A DNA stretch of 42,567 bases. Origin: Candidatus Paracaedibacteraceae bacterium. Lineage in GTDB: Bacteria > Pseudomonadota > Alphaproteobacteria > Paracaedibacterales > CAIULA01. Below are positions 17,771 through 27,200 of this stretch, piece by piece. The notes beneath the pieces were generated by a model. It was not told where the DNA came from, made no database searches, and saw nothing but the letters and a program-made list of their open reading frames with translations. The stretch lies in the NCBI GenBank assembly GCA_027328625.1, contig DAHVSZ010000002.1, positions 1 to 42,567 on the forward strand, written 5' to 3'. Position 1 is the first letter of the stretch, and the number at the start of each line of letters is the position of its first letter. The translations under genes and the position numbers were made by a program.

Positions 17771-18265
17771 TTAGTTTTTTACTGGTATAACCTTGAAATC
17801 AAGTTTTTCAAGCTGAATAATAATCTCTTTATCATCTCCAACAGCTATGCGATGTGGTCCAGGGCTACTATATCTTGCGAACACCAACACACCCTCTCCT
17901 GTAACTTTCGAAGGGGTAATTGGTACGTTATCTAACCTTTGACCACGAATAATATCCCAACTAAAGACATCGATTTGACCTGCATTATCAGATTTAATCT
18001 GGTCAACTTTTTTAAAATAAGTATCGGCATCCATCTTAGACAAATCAGCCATCAAGTCAGGTTTATAAGGAATCACGATATTAACTGTTACTGGCGATGT
18101 ATCATTCACATCGTCTGAAGCTTTAAAACTAACTTTTTCAAGCCAAACCTTTGCAGGCTGTAAACTAATTGCTGATTTTACAGCAGAAACAACGGCATCT
18201 CCACCACATCCAGCAAGCACAACTGAACAAAAAGCCAAAATATAAAATACTCTTTTTCCAACCAT
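17771..18265 (-). CDS. Putative outer- or inner-membrane lipoprotein, weakly TssJ-like
   Basis: I place the start at the ATG at 18265, because AAAGGA sits about 8 nt upstream and overlaps the phhB stop; two TTG codons just upstream are less likely. The 164-residue product starts with a hydrophobic stretch ending in the lipobox LAGC (Cys20), so it should be lipidated. The mature part has KVWLEKVSFKASDDVND, SPVTVNIVIPYKPDL, a DADTYFKKVDQI helix, FSWDIIRGQRLDNVPI and FARYSSPGPHRI. This arrangement of short beta strands recalls lipoproteins associated with type VI secretion (TssJ-like), but the resemblance is impressionistic and no secretion genes are nearby. It sits between phhB (11 bp away) and dnaA (39 bp). 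Confidence 0.75.
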   Translation of the reverse strand: MVGKRVFYILAFCSVVLAGCGGDAVVSAVKSAISLQPAKVWLEKVSFKASDDVNDTSPVTVNIVIPYKPDLMADLSKMDADTYFKKVDQIKSDNAGQIDVFSWDIIRGQRLDNVPITPSKVTGEGVLVFARYSSPGPHRIAVGDDKEIIIQLEKLDFKVIPVKN

Positions 18266-18276
18266 CAACAAGTCCT

Positions 18277-18564
18277 TTAATTAAAGCTATCAACTCTAGC
18301 AGCAAAATCTATATCTCGCTGACTTAATCCTTTACAATCGTGCGTTGTAAGGCGAATACTTAAACGATTATAAACATTAAACCATTCTGGGTGATGATCC
18401 AATTTCTCAGCCAACAAAGCAACTCTAGTCATAAATGCAAAAGCCTGAGAAAAATCTTTAAACAACCATTCTTTCTCAATCCCACTATTATTTTCTGTTA
18501 GTTTCCACCCATTAAGATGAGAAACTGCAGAAAAAATTTCATTTTCTTTTAGCCTTTCGACCAT
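18277..18564 (-). CDS. phhB: Pterin-4a-carbinolamine dehydratase
   Basis: A 95-residue cytoplasmic enzyme of the PCD/DCoH family that dehydrates 4a-hydroxytetrahydropterin during pterin cofactor recycling. The family's histidine motif [20 protein letters not shown] spans residues 57-76 (His57, His58, His75), and [10 protein letters not shown] near the C-terminus is also typical. No aromatic amino acid hydroxylase is adjacent, so the physiological pterin reaction here is unclear. It is the first gene of the run phhB-lipoprotein-dnaA and is divergent from the zincin gene at 18681, with 116 bp between them. Confidence 0.93.
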   Translation of the reverse strand: MVERLKENEIFSAVSHLNGWKLTENNSGIEKEWLFKDFSQAFAFMTRVALLAEKLDHHPEWFNVYNRLSIRLTTHDCKGLSQRDIDFAARVDSFN

Positions 18565-18680
18565 TTGTTAACCTTTTTTATCTACATTAAGAGTAAATGA
18601 GAACCAAATATATATAAAACTGCAATTTTTGTGAACTAATTGCAAGAGAAACTAAAGACTCTAACAAAGGAAAAAAGAAG

Positions 18681-19106
18681 ATGAAATCATTTTCCACTAT
18701 CACAACGACTACAACATCAGCAGCAATTGACTTGCCTGATCTAACAGACTTTTATGTTTTGGCACAAAAAACACTGGAGAGTCTACCAGAAAAATTTAAA
18801 AAGCCCACAAAATCTTTAATCGTTAGAGTTGAAAATTATGCCAATCATGAAACTCTTTTAAGTCTCAAATTAGACGACAAATATGATCTTTTAGGTTTAT
18901 ATCGTGGTATCCCAGTTCCAACTAAAGCGACAAAAGCTGCATTTTTAATGCCTGATGTTATTTATCTTTATCGATGCCCTTTAATTCGATATTCATTAGA
19001 AAATCAAGAAGCACTCGCAAGCTTAGTCCATCATGTCATGATTCATGAAATTGGCCATCACTTTGGCTTTAATGATTATGATTTAAGCTGGGTAGAACAA
19101 AGGTAA
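18681..19106 (+). CDS. Metallopeptidase family protein (zincin, PF06262-like)
   Basis: A 141-residue protein with an HExxH zinc site, HEIGHHFG at 122-129 followed by NDYDL, the pattern of the small Zincin_1 (DUF1025-type) family common in Alphaproteobacteria. Upstream, GLYRGIPVP (72-80) and DVIYLYRCPLIRY (92-104) match the family's strand order. There is no signal peptide, so it should be cytoplasmic. The substrate is unknown. AAGGAA about 9 nt before the ATG supports the start. The low-complexity TITTTTTSAA near the N-terminus is unusual for the family. Confidence 0.85.
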   Translation: MKSFSTITTTTTSAAIDLPDLTDFYVLAQKTLESLPEKFKKPTKSLIVRVENYANHETLLSLKLDDKYDLLGLYRGIPVPTKATKAAFLMPDVIYLYRCPLIRYSLENQEALASLVHHVMIHEIGHHFGFNDYDLSWVEQR

Positions 19107-19159
19107 AGTCTGCTTATGGTCAGAGAAGTGAAAAGTTTTAGAGTTTGCAAGAAGGCTTT

Positions 19160-19456
19160 ATGGGAATAAAAGATCGAGGACATAGAAGCGGGCTTTATGG
19201 GGCCCGCCACCGAACCCAAAAGAAAGCGCCCGCCCCGCCTCCACCACGACAAAATCCTACCTCAGCTCTTTTTATCACTTTTAAAAAGCTTACAAAGTTC
19301 CAATCCCTTTTATGGATTCCAACCCACAAAAAGGCAGTCTATAATCCAGATACGCGCGTATCCAAATTATTGATCACAGCAGACTCTAGCCAATATATGG
19401 GCCAGAGCGACTTATTTACAGCCAATTTCGAACCCGACCAACTCAGGTTTAACTAA
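19160..19456 (+). CDS. Doubtful small ORF in a GC-rich patch
   Basis: An ATG at 19160 with AAGAAGG 5 nt upstream opens a 98-codon frame; a TTG at 19145 is an alternative start. The product begins MGIKDRGHRSGLYGARHR, then has a proline run (APAPPPPRQNP), and resembles nothing I know. Bases 19183-19255 are far richer in G+C than the surroundings and contain GCGGGC-ttta-tggg-GCCCGC-like complementarity. A structured RNA or a repeat is therefore as likely as a protein. The rest of the 19107-19672 gap shows no gene. Confidence 0.2.
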   Translation: MGIKDRGHRSGLYGARHRTQKKAPAPPPPRQNPTSALFITFKKLTKFQSLLWIPTHKKAVYNPDTRVSKLLITADSSQYMGQSDLFTANFEPDQLRFN

Positions 19457-19672
19457 CCGCCAATGATTAATATAATCTCAAATTGTTAATTTAAGATTAA
19501 AAAATTAACATAAATAGAAATAATATTATAATAATCAAGATGTTTGAAATCCAAGATTAAGATCAAATAACCTTCTCACTTAATTTGTTTAATTCCGTAC
19601 GAACTCATTGGTTATCTATTTTACCCTTGCAAAATCAAAGAAATTTGATAATGTACATAGGTAACTATTCAA

Positions 19673-19747
19673 TGGGGTATAGCCAAGTGGTAAGGCAGCG
19701 GTTTTTGGTACCGCCATCCCTAGGTTCGAATCCTAGTACCCCAGCCA
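19673..19747 (+). tRNA. tRNA-Gln (anticodon TTG)
   Basis: The acceptor arms TGGGGTA (19673-19679) and TACCCCA (19737-19743) pair fully and are followed by G and an encoded CCA. The D-arm is AGCCAAGTGGTAAGGCA. The anticodon stem GCGGT/ACCGC encloses TTTTGGT, putting TTG at positions 34-36. The T-arm is CTAGG-TTCGAAT-CCTAG. The U-starting acceptor is typical of bacterial tRNA-Gln. TTGCAA (19627-19632) and TAATGT (19649-19654) upstream may be its promoter. Confidence 0.98.
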
Positions 19748-19893
19748 ACTCTCATCATTTTAGTTCACCTCTTCAGATTATATGCGTACATGTAATATTA
19801 TGTGCAAATAATCCAAAAATCCCACCCCCACTAGACAAAACACCAGCACTTCCTTACAAATAGATACATAATAACTAACAGAAATTGTAAACG

Positions 19894-21180
19894 ATGCGTC
19901 TCTCTCAATATTTTCTACCAACTCTTAAGGAAATCCCTGCAGAGGCGCAAATTGCCTCACACCGTTTAATGCTGCGAGCTGGGATGATCAACCAAACAAC
20001 AGCCGGTATTTATTCTTGGCTGCCGTTGGGGTTGCGTGTGTTGCAAAAGATTGAAAAGATTGTCGCCGAAGAACAAGACCGTATTGGTTGCCACCGTGTA
20101 TTAATGCCAACACTTCAGCCTGCAAGTTTATGGCAAGAAAGTGGGCGTTATGATGACTATGGTAAAGAAATGCTCCGCATCAAAGATCGCCATGATCGTG
20201 ATATGCTTTATGGGCCAACCAATGAAGAAGTGATCACGGACATTGTTCGTCAATATGTTAAAAGTTATCGCCAATTGCCTCAAACTTTGTACCAAATTGG
20301 TTGGAAATTCCGCGATGAAATCCGCCCTCGTTTTGGTGTGATGCGTGGTCGTGAGTTTTTCATGAAAGATGGCTATTCTTTTGATTTAACTTACGAAGCA
20401 GCAAAAGAGACTTATAAAAGGATTTATGAAAGTTATCTTTTAACCTTCCGCCGGATGGGCTTAACGGCAATTCCGGTTCAAGCTGATTCAGGGGCAATTG
20501 GGGGCGATTTAAGTCACGAATTCCAGATTGTGGCCCCAACAGGCGAGAGCACAATCTATTACGATGCAGCTTATGACTCACTCACAAAAGAAGAAATGAC
20601 TTGGGATCGTGTGCATGGTCTTTATGCTGCCGCTGATGAAAAACATGATCCCGCTAAATGTCCGATTTCAGAAGATAGAATTAGAACAGCCAGAGGTATT
20701 GAAATAGGCCATATATTCTATTTCGGTACAAAATATTCAAAAGCCATGAATTTAACAGTAACAGGACCAAATGGAGAATCTATCATTCCAGAGATGGGGT
20801 CTTATGGTATTGGTGTTTCAAGATTGGTTGGGGCTATTATTGAGGCCAATCATGATGATAATGGCATTATATGGCCTGATCCAGTGGCACCATTTCAGAT
20901 TGGCTTGATTAATGCAAAGTCAGGTGATCCAAAATTAGATGCTATAGCCAATGATTTATATCAAACTCTGACCAAACAAGGCTTTGAAGTTTTATATGAT
21001 GACCGTGATGAAAGACCAGGCGTTAAGTTTTCTAATATGGATTTAATTGGTATACCAACTCAAATTATCATGGGTAATAGAACTTTAGAGCAGGGGACTG
21101 TTGAAATTAAAAATCGCCGCACGGGTGAGCGCACAGATATGTCGATTGAGGCTTGGTTGAACAAGATGGCATCTAAATAG
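19894..21180 (+). CDS. proS: Prolyl-tRNA synthetase (short alphaproteobacterial form)
   Basis: Class II aminoacyl-tRNA synthetase charging tRNA-Pro. At 428 residues it is the short form: motif 2 [25 protein letters not shown] (139-163) leads quickly into the rest of the catalytic domain, without the roughly 180-residue INS editing domain of the E. coli enzyme. Motif 3 is [14 protein letters not shown], followed by the anticodon-binding domain ([18 protein letters not shown]). The missing INS means Ala-tRNA-Pro editing must be done by a separate protein or not at all. lolC/E starts 1 bp after the stop, so the two are cotranscribed, as commonly seen in Alphaproteobacteria. Confidence 0.97.
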   Translation: MRLSQYFLPTLKEIPAEAQIASHRLMLRAGMINQTTAGIYSWLPLGLRVLQKIEKIVAEEQDRIGCHRVLMPTLQPASLWQESGRYDDYGKEMLRIKDRHDRDMLYGPTNEEVITDIVRQYVKSYRQLPQTLYQIGWKFRDEIRPRFGVMRGREFFMKDGYSFDLTYEAAKETYKRIYESYLLTFRRMGLTAIPVQADSGAIGGDLSHEFQIVAPTGESTIYYDAAYDSLTKEEMTWDRVHGLYAAADEKHDPAKCPISEDRIRTARGIEIGHIFYFGTKYSKAMNLTVTGPNGESIIPEMGSYGIGVSRLVGAIIEANHDDNGIIWPDPVAPFQIGLINAKSGDPKLDAIANDLYQTLTKQGFEVLYDDRDERPGVKFSNMDLIGIPTQIIMGNRTLEQGTVEIKNRRTGERTDMSIEAWLNKMASK

Positions 21181-21181
21181 T

Positions 21182-22423
21182 ATGATGTTCTCACGTTTCG
21201 AACGACTTATTGCTTACAGGTATTTAAGGTCCCCCAGGCAAGAAGGGTTTATCTCAGTCATTGCTGGCTTTTCCTTTTTGGGAATTGCTCTTGGTGTGGC
21301 CACATTGATCATTGTTATGTCGGTGATGAATGGTTTTCGAGAAGAACTCTTAACTCGTATCATTGGTATGCGGGGGCACATTGTTGTCCATGGTATCCAA
21401 GCCCCTATCCATGATTATAAACCCATGACAGACTTGGTTCGCCAAATTCCAGGCGTTGAAGCAGCTTACTCTATTGTCGAACGCCAAGCCATTATCACTT
21501 TTAAATCACAAGCGCGTGGTGTCTCCGTTCATGGAATTGAGCAGGGTGATTTGAGTAAACGGGCCATTATTGCAACAAACATCAAAGCCGGTTCTATCGA
21601 TGATTTTAAAGAAGACAGTCTTTTGATAGGCAGACGTCTGGCGGATCAAATGCATTTATGTGTGGGTGATCGACTTGTTATGTTAACACCCGAAGGGAAT
21701 GTGACAGCTTTTGGCACTGTGCCTCGGCAAAAATCTTTTACCGTTAAAGGCATCTTCGAAGTTGGCATGCATGAATATGACAAAAACGTTGTGTTTATGC
21801 CTTTAGATACAGCGCAAGCTTTGTTTAAACTTCCTGATCAAATTAGCCATATTGAGATCTTCGCTAAACATCCTGAACTGGCCACACAACTGACTTATGT
21901 TGTGCAAAAGACACTTGGAAATTCAGTAGAAGCTTTGGATTGGCAACATGGGGATTCGCAAATTTTCCATGCCGTTCAGGTTGAAAGAAATGTGATGTTT
22001 TTAATCCTAACGCTGATTATCTTGATAGCATCATTCAATATTGTTTCCAGTTTGATTATGTTGGTAAAAGACAAAACAAAAGACATCGCTATTTTAAGAA
22101 CGATGGGGGCAGGGCGTTACTCCATGATGCGGGTGTTCTTTTTAACAGGTGCGACCATTGGAGTTGTTGGTACATTTGTTGGTGTGGCTTTAGGTCTAAG
22201 CTTTTCTTTGAACATTGAAAGTATTCGGCAATTTTTACAAAGCCTAACAGGGACAGAGCTATTTAGTGAAGAAATCTATTTTCTCTCCCAATTGCCAGCC
22301 AAAGTTGATTGGGGTGAAGTCATTTCAGTTGTTGTTATGGCTTTGTTCTTATCCTTCTTAGCAACTCTTTACCCTGCTTGGCGTGCGGCAAGGCTAGACC
22401 CAGTTGAAGCCTTAAGATTTTAA
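21182..22423 (+). CDS. Lipoprotein-releasing ABC transporter permease LolC/LolE
   Basis: Inner-membrane permease of the Lol system, which extracts lipoproteins destined for the outer membrane. The 413 residues have TM1 near 23-50 (FSFLGIALGVATLIIVMSVMNGF), a large periplasmic domain (about 55-265), and three C-terminal TMs (near 272-292, 316-340 and 375-400), ending YPAWRAARLDPVEALRF, the classical FtsX-domain finish. It begins 1 bp after proS. The ATPase gene lolD, which usually follows, is not here; the next gene is an unrelated DUF4143 ATPase. An imperfect hairpin overlaps the stop codon (TTTAACC-ttctgg-GGTTAAA, 22419-22438). Confidence 0.93.
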   Translation: MMFSRFERLIAYRYLRSPRQEGFISVIAGFSFLGIALGVATLIIVMSVMNGFREELLTRIIGMRGHIVVHGIQAPIHDYKPMTDLVRQIPGVEAAYSIVERQAIITFKSQARGVSVHGIEQGDLSKRAIIATNIKAGSIDDFKEDSLLIGRRLADQMHLCVGDRLVMLTPEGNVTAFGTVPRQKSFTVKGIFEVGMHEYDKNVVFMPLDTAQALFKLPDQISHIEIFAKHPELATQLTYVVQKTLGNSVEALDWQHGDSQIFHAVQVERNVMFLILTLIILIASFNIVSSLIMLVKDKTKDIAILRTMGAGRYSMMRVFFLTGATIGVVGTFVGVALGLSFSLNIESIRQFLQSLTGTELFSEEIYFLSQLPAKVDWGEVISVVVMALFLSFLATLYPAWRAARLDPVEALRF

Positions 22424-22483
22424 CCTTCTGGGGTTAAATATCCTTATGGCTTTGTTTTTATCCTAAATTCTTAATCTATCTTC

Positions 22484-22512
22484 TTGAACATGTATTTTAG
22501 TTAATGTATATA
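22484..22512 (+). promoter_or_regulatory. Candidate sigma70 promoter of the DUF4143 ATPase gene
   Basis: TTGAAC (22484-22489) and TATATA (22507-22512) are separated by 17 bp. A start site near 22519 would give a leader of about 30 nt before the ATG at 22550. Confidence 0.5.
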
Positions 22513-22549
22513 TATACTATATCGTGAATTTAGTGCAAAGAACGATTTT

Positions 22550-23995
22550 ATGAAGGTTTCTAAAGACGAACTCATTGCAATTTTGGCGCAATTCAATCCC
22601 TGGTGGCGTGGTGAAAGTATTCCCGATTTGCCTGCATGGCGGCGGGCGGCTCATAAAGAAATCTCCTCTTGGATTATGAATCCTCCAACACATCGAGCAC
22701 TTATGATTTCAGGGGCTCGCCAAGTCGGAAAAACAACCCTGATTTTGCAAATTATAGACGACCTCATTAGACAGAATAAAATTCCTACTGCAAATATCCT
22801 TTATGCCACATTTGATCATCCCATATTAAAATTGGCTGGAATTGAATCTGTTCTTGAAGCCTGGCGAGAGCGTGAACCAAAGCAAGATGGGCCAGAATTT
22901 ATATTTCTTGATGAAGCCCAATTTATCCGTGATTGGGGAACTTGGGTCAAACATCAAGTTGATTTTGCCAAACAAAGACAAATTGTCTTTACCGGCTCTG
23001 CTATGCCTTTATTACAAGCAGACCAAGAATCAGGCGTAGGACGTTGGCATACAATTCGTCTCAGTACTTTATCATTCTTTGAATATATACAGCTCAAAAA
23101 GCTTGAATTACCTTCTCTTCCCAAGCTCCGTTCATTAAAAGAGATTTTTGACTGGGGTAATTCAGAATTTTACAGAGTTAGTGAAATTGCTGCTCCTTAT
23201 GCAGGACACTTTAATGAATACTTGGTCAGAGGTGGTTTTCCCCAAACTGCTTTGCTAGAGACAGTTACTCAATCTCAGCGGCTTTTAAGAGAAGATATCA
23301 TTGATAAAGCCTTAAAAAGAGATATGACAGCTTTATTTGGGATAAGGCGGGTGCTTGATCTTGAACAAACCTTCTTATATTTATGCATGCACGATAGTGG
23401 TCTTCTTGACATGGTAGCTTTATGTAACAATCTAAGCGTTAAACGCCCCACAGCACAAAACTTTATTGAACTTTTAGAAGCTACATACCTTATCTATAGG
23501 CTACCTCCTTTTGGTTACGGTAAAGACGTATTGCGTGCTCGTTATAAAATCTATCTAGCCGATGCTGCAATTGCTCCTGCTGTTTTGTTAAAAGGCAAAA
23601 GTATCTTAGATGACCCGATTGCTCTTGACGTTTCTGCTGAAACAGCAGTGTTTAAGCATCTTTTTACACGATACTACCAACAAAACGTGCGTTTTACGTA
23701 TTGGCGAGGAAAGAAAGATTGGGAAGTTGATATCGTAGCAGAGGTTGAAGGCCAAATCATACCTTTTGAAGTTAAATATAGATCTCAACATACCGAAACC
23801 AAAGATCTCCAGGGAATGCTTGACCTTTGTCAGCAAAAAAATTTGGATAGGGGGTATGTGATCACTAAATCAATAAATGACTTTAGTTTGATAGAAGATT
23901 TTCAAGACATCAAGACACGAGTATTACGACTTCCTGCGGCATTACTATGTTACTGGATGGGTGAAGCTGAATTAACCCCCTTAGAGAAAGATTGA
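22550..23995 (+). CDS. AAA ATPase with DUF4143 domain
   Basis: A 481-residue cytoplasmic protein of the AAA_14-DUF4143 type. Walker A is GARQVGKT (55-62) and Walker B is FIFLDEAQ (117-124). The C-terminal DUF4143 part includes LVRGGFPQTALLE (about 225-237) and YWRGKKDWEVDIVAEVEGQIIPFEVKYRSQ (about 385-414), which has the D-x(n)-ExK look of restriction-endonuclease-like folds. Such genes are common, laterally mobile and of unknown role. It appears to be monocistronic behind its own candidate promoter and is followed by a MITE-like element. Confidence 0.88.
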   Translation: MKVSKDELIAILAQFNPWWRGESIPDLPAWRRAAHKEISSWIMNPPTHRALMISGARQVGKTTLILQIIDDLIRQNKIPTANILYATFDHPILKLAGIESVLEAWREREPKQDGPEFIFLDEAQFIRDWGTWVKHQVDFAKQRQIVFTGSAMPLLQADQESGVGRWHTIRLSTLSFFEYIQLKKLELPSLPKLRSLKEIFDWGNSEFYRVSEIAAPYAGHFNEYLVRGGFPQTALLETVTQSQRLLREDIIDKALKRDMTALFGIRRVLDLEQTFLYLCMHDSGLLDMVALCNNLSVKRPTAQNFIELLEATYLIYRLPPFGYGKDVLRARYKIYLADAAIAPAVLLKGKSILDDPIALDVSAETAVFKHLFTRYYQQNVRFTYWRGKKDWEVDIVAEVEGQIIPFEVKYRSQHTETKDLQGMLDLCQQKNLDRGYVITKSINDFSLIEDFQDIKTRVLRLPAALLCYWMGEAELTPLEKD

Positions 23996-24036
23996 GAGAA
24001 TCTTAAAGTATACTCTAAAGTATGGCTAGACTCATA

Positions 24037-24187
24037 TATAGCAAGAGCACTATAAAATAAGCATGGGTTCACCGTCATGGCGAACAACGAAGTTGTGTGG
24101 CCATCCAGAAAATACACTAGATCACCACACCCCTGACGGGGCTCGTGATGACGGCGGTTGTAATCATTTTATAGTTCTCTTGCTATA
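24037..24187. mobile_element. MITE-like element, copy 2
   Basis: A 151-bp element whose ends match as inverted repeats at 22 of the first 25 positions (TATAGCAAGAGCACTATAAA on the left; TATAGCAAGAGAACTATAAA read from the right). The core at 24073-24153 is the CGTCATGGCGAAC to GTGATGACG palindrome shared with 8543-8622. TA at both ends fits TA-target insertion as in the IS630/Tc1 superfamily. It contains no ORF. Confidence 0.8.
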
Positions 24188-24216
24188 TTTTAATCGTTTA
24201 ATCCCGAATTCACGTT

Positions 24217-27200
24217 TTAAGGAAATGGTGGCTTAAGTGTTGTAATAAGGTATGTTGATTTTTCAATGCCCTTTAATAGATGTGCAATTTGAGCTTCGTA
24301 GTGTTGGGATTTTTCTTTTTGTCCTGTTTCTTTTTCTAATTCTTCAAGGTGCTTAAAGACACTAATTTTTAAGTGAATATCTTCTAGTTCTTCAAGAATT
24401 TTTAAAACTCTTTGATAGGTTTCTCTTGCTTTATCATAATTTTTTTGTAGGGTTTCAATTTGTCCCAGAGTAATTAATACACCTACTAACTGTCGGTTGT
24501 TGTTAACACTTTTAGATATGCCCTCTGCTTGATTTAAAAGAATGTATGCCTTCTGGTACCGTCCTTGTAAGGCTTCTAAGTATGACATTTCTTGCAAAAT
24601 TGGACTTTCATAAAAGGAATTCTCGCTAAAACGTAAAAGATTTAAAGCGCGATCATAGGCTGTGCTTGCTTGATTATAATGCTTTGTGTCTCTTTCTAAA
24701 TTTCCAATCATAACCCATGCTTGTATTTGATTGAAAATGTCACCTAGTTGATTAAATAATTGTAATGCTTTCTTCAGATATGAATGTGCTTCCTCAATAT
24801 TATTAATTTTTCTTTGTAAATCAGCATATCTTAAATATGTTTTTGCTTCTTCACGCTGATTACCTATTTCTTTGCAAACTTGTAAGGCTTGCTGATAATA
24901 TTGTTCAGCTAAACTGTTATTCTCAAGTTTAGCCTCTAGAACACCCATGGCACGAATAACTTTTAGTTTATTACGAGGATCAGACATTTCTTGAAACACA
25001 CTTAACGCTTGTTGGTAATATGTTCTTGCCTGTTTGAAGTAACCTTGCATTGACGACAAATGTCCTAACCCTTTTAAAACTTTTGCTTGCCCTGCTTTGT
25101 CATTAAGGGTCTGATAAATCTTCAATGCTTCTGCATAAAAATTCTGAGAACTATTATAATTGTCTAACATGAACTCTATTGTGGCTAGAGCAAGGAGAGA
25201 TCGTGCTTCTTCGCTTTTATCCTTTATATGTTTGGCAATTTCAAGAGATTTTTCAAAGGCACTCCTTGCTTCAAGCAATTTATAACTTGAGCTTTCTATT
25301 TTGCCGAGCACTCTAATAACCTCTGCTTCTCCACGTTGGTATTTTATTTTTTTGAAAAGAGATAAGGATTGCTCACAAGAATTACGAGCTTGTCCATTAC
25401 TTCCCAATGACATTTCTAATTTGCATATTCCAAGGAGAGCTTTACCTTCTGCTTGAGCATCTCCAATTTGTTTGGCAATCAAAAAGCATTCTTCAAAAGC
25501 TGATCGGGTTTTGTCGTATTGACTTTGACGCAAGTACATTTCACCGATTCCATATAGAGCTCTTGTTTGGCCACGTAGATACCCAATCTTACGGAATAGT
25601 TCTAAGGAATGATCATAAAGTGCTTTTGCATTATTATATTGTCCTTGACTTAAGTTTAAATCACCCAATCCAAGTAGGGCACGAGCTTCACCGCTTGGAT
25701 ATTTTGCTTCTCTTGATAAGACAAGTGCTTTTTCAAAGTCAGCTTCTGCTTTTTTATAGTCTCCATGTATACTGCTAAGACCTGCCATAGCTTGAAGACT
25801 TATTGATTGAGAAGTCATTTCCTCAACTTTTTTGAAAAGATTATAAGCTTCTTCATAATAACTATAGGCTTGTTCTGAGGCGCCTTCTTTATAGGCTAAA
25901 GCCCCTAATCCACTTAGTGCATGTCCTTCTGTCCAGGCATCTGCATGCTCCTTTGCTAAAATTGCGGATTCTTCAAAGAAAGAACGAGATATTTCATTAT
26001 TCCCTCTAATAAGTTCAATAAAACCTTTTTCAGCTAAAACTTTGCTTTGATATTCTTTGTCTCCTAATTTTTTGAAAATAGCATAAGCCTGATCAAGAAG
26101 CTCTCTACTTTCATCATATGCACTTACATGGCTCTCTAATAAGCCTAATCCATATAATGTTTTTGCTTTACCAAGATTATCTGAGATCTCAGAAAATCCT
26201 TCTAAAGAGCGCATATAGAAGGCCCGTGATTCATCAATATTTCCGATAATTCTTTTGATGTTAGCAAGTCCTATATATGCATTTGAAGTAATACGCTTGC
26301 TTTTCATCTGTTTTCCAAGCTCAAGTGCTCGGTTAAAGTTTTTTTCAGATTCTTCGTAGTAGTTTGTATAATAGTTTAAAATACCAAGACCAAGTTGTGC
26401 ATCAGCTTCGATTCTTTCAAAATTAATGACTTTTGCTGTTGTCAAAGCTTGGTGATAAGCTGATCGAGCTCCTTGAAAATCTCTAAGTTTCAATTTGAGA
26501 GCGCCGATTTCATTCCAAATCTTACATTCAGCTTGTGGTGCTTTAATTGTCTGACACAAAATGAGAGCATGTTCTAGAGCTTTCCATGCATTGTCAAATG
26601 CACCTAAGTATCTTTCAACCATACCTATTTTATATAAAGTACGTATTTCTTCAATTAATGCACCAATTTTCTTGAAAAAATTCAATGATTCTTCGAAAAT
26701 TTCACGTGCTTTTTGATTATTACCTATCGTAAACTCTAATCCACCTAAGCCAATCATGGCTTTGGCTAATCCTCTTTGATCATTAACTCCTTTAAAAAGA
26801 TTAATACACTGCTCGTAGACAGTTCGTGCTTGATCATAATGACCAACCTTAACTTCAATATCGCCAATACTTCTTAAAACTTTTGCTTCACCACGTTTGT
26901 CACCAACTTGTTTAAAAAAAGTAAGACTTTTCTCAAAAGCTTTTCTGGCTTCTTGATAGTTTTCTTGAGACCCAAAGATATGTCCAATACCACTTAAAAC
27001 GTATGCTTCTCCCCTGCGATCTTCAATTTTTTGAAATATTTCTAAAGCTTGTGAATATAATTCTTGAGCTCTTTTTAAAGATCTAAATATTCTTTCTATA
27101 TAAGCCATAGATCTCAAAACTTGTGCTTTTCTTTTTTCATCTTTTATGTTTGTAAAAAGGGATAAAGCCAACTGATAGTGAGTGTCAGCTTCTTCAACAT

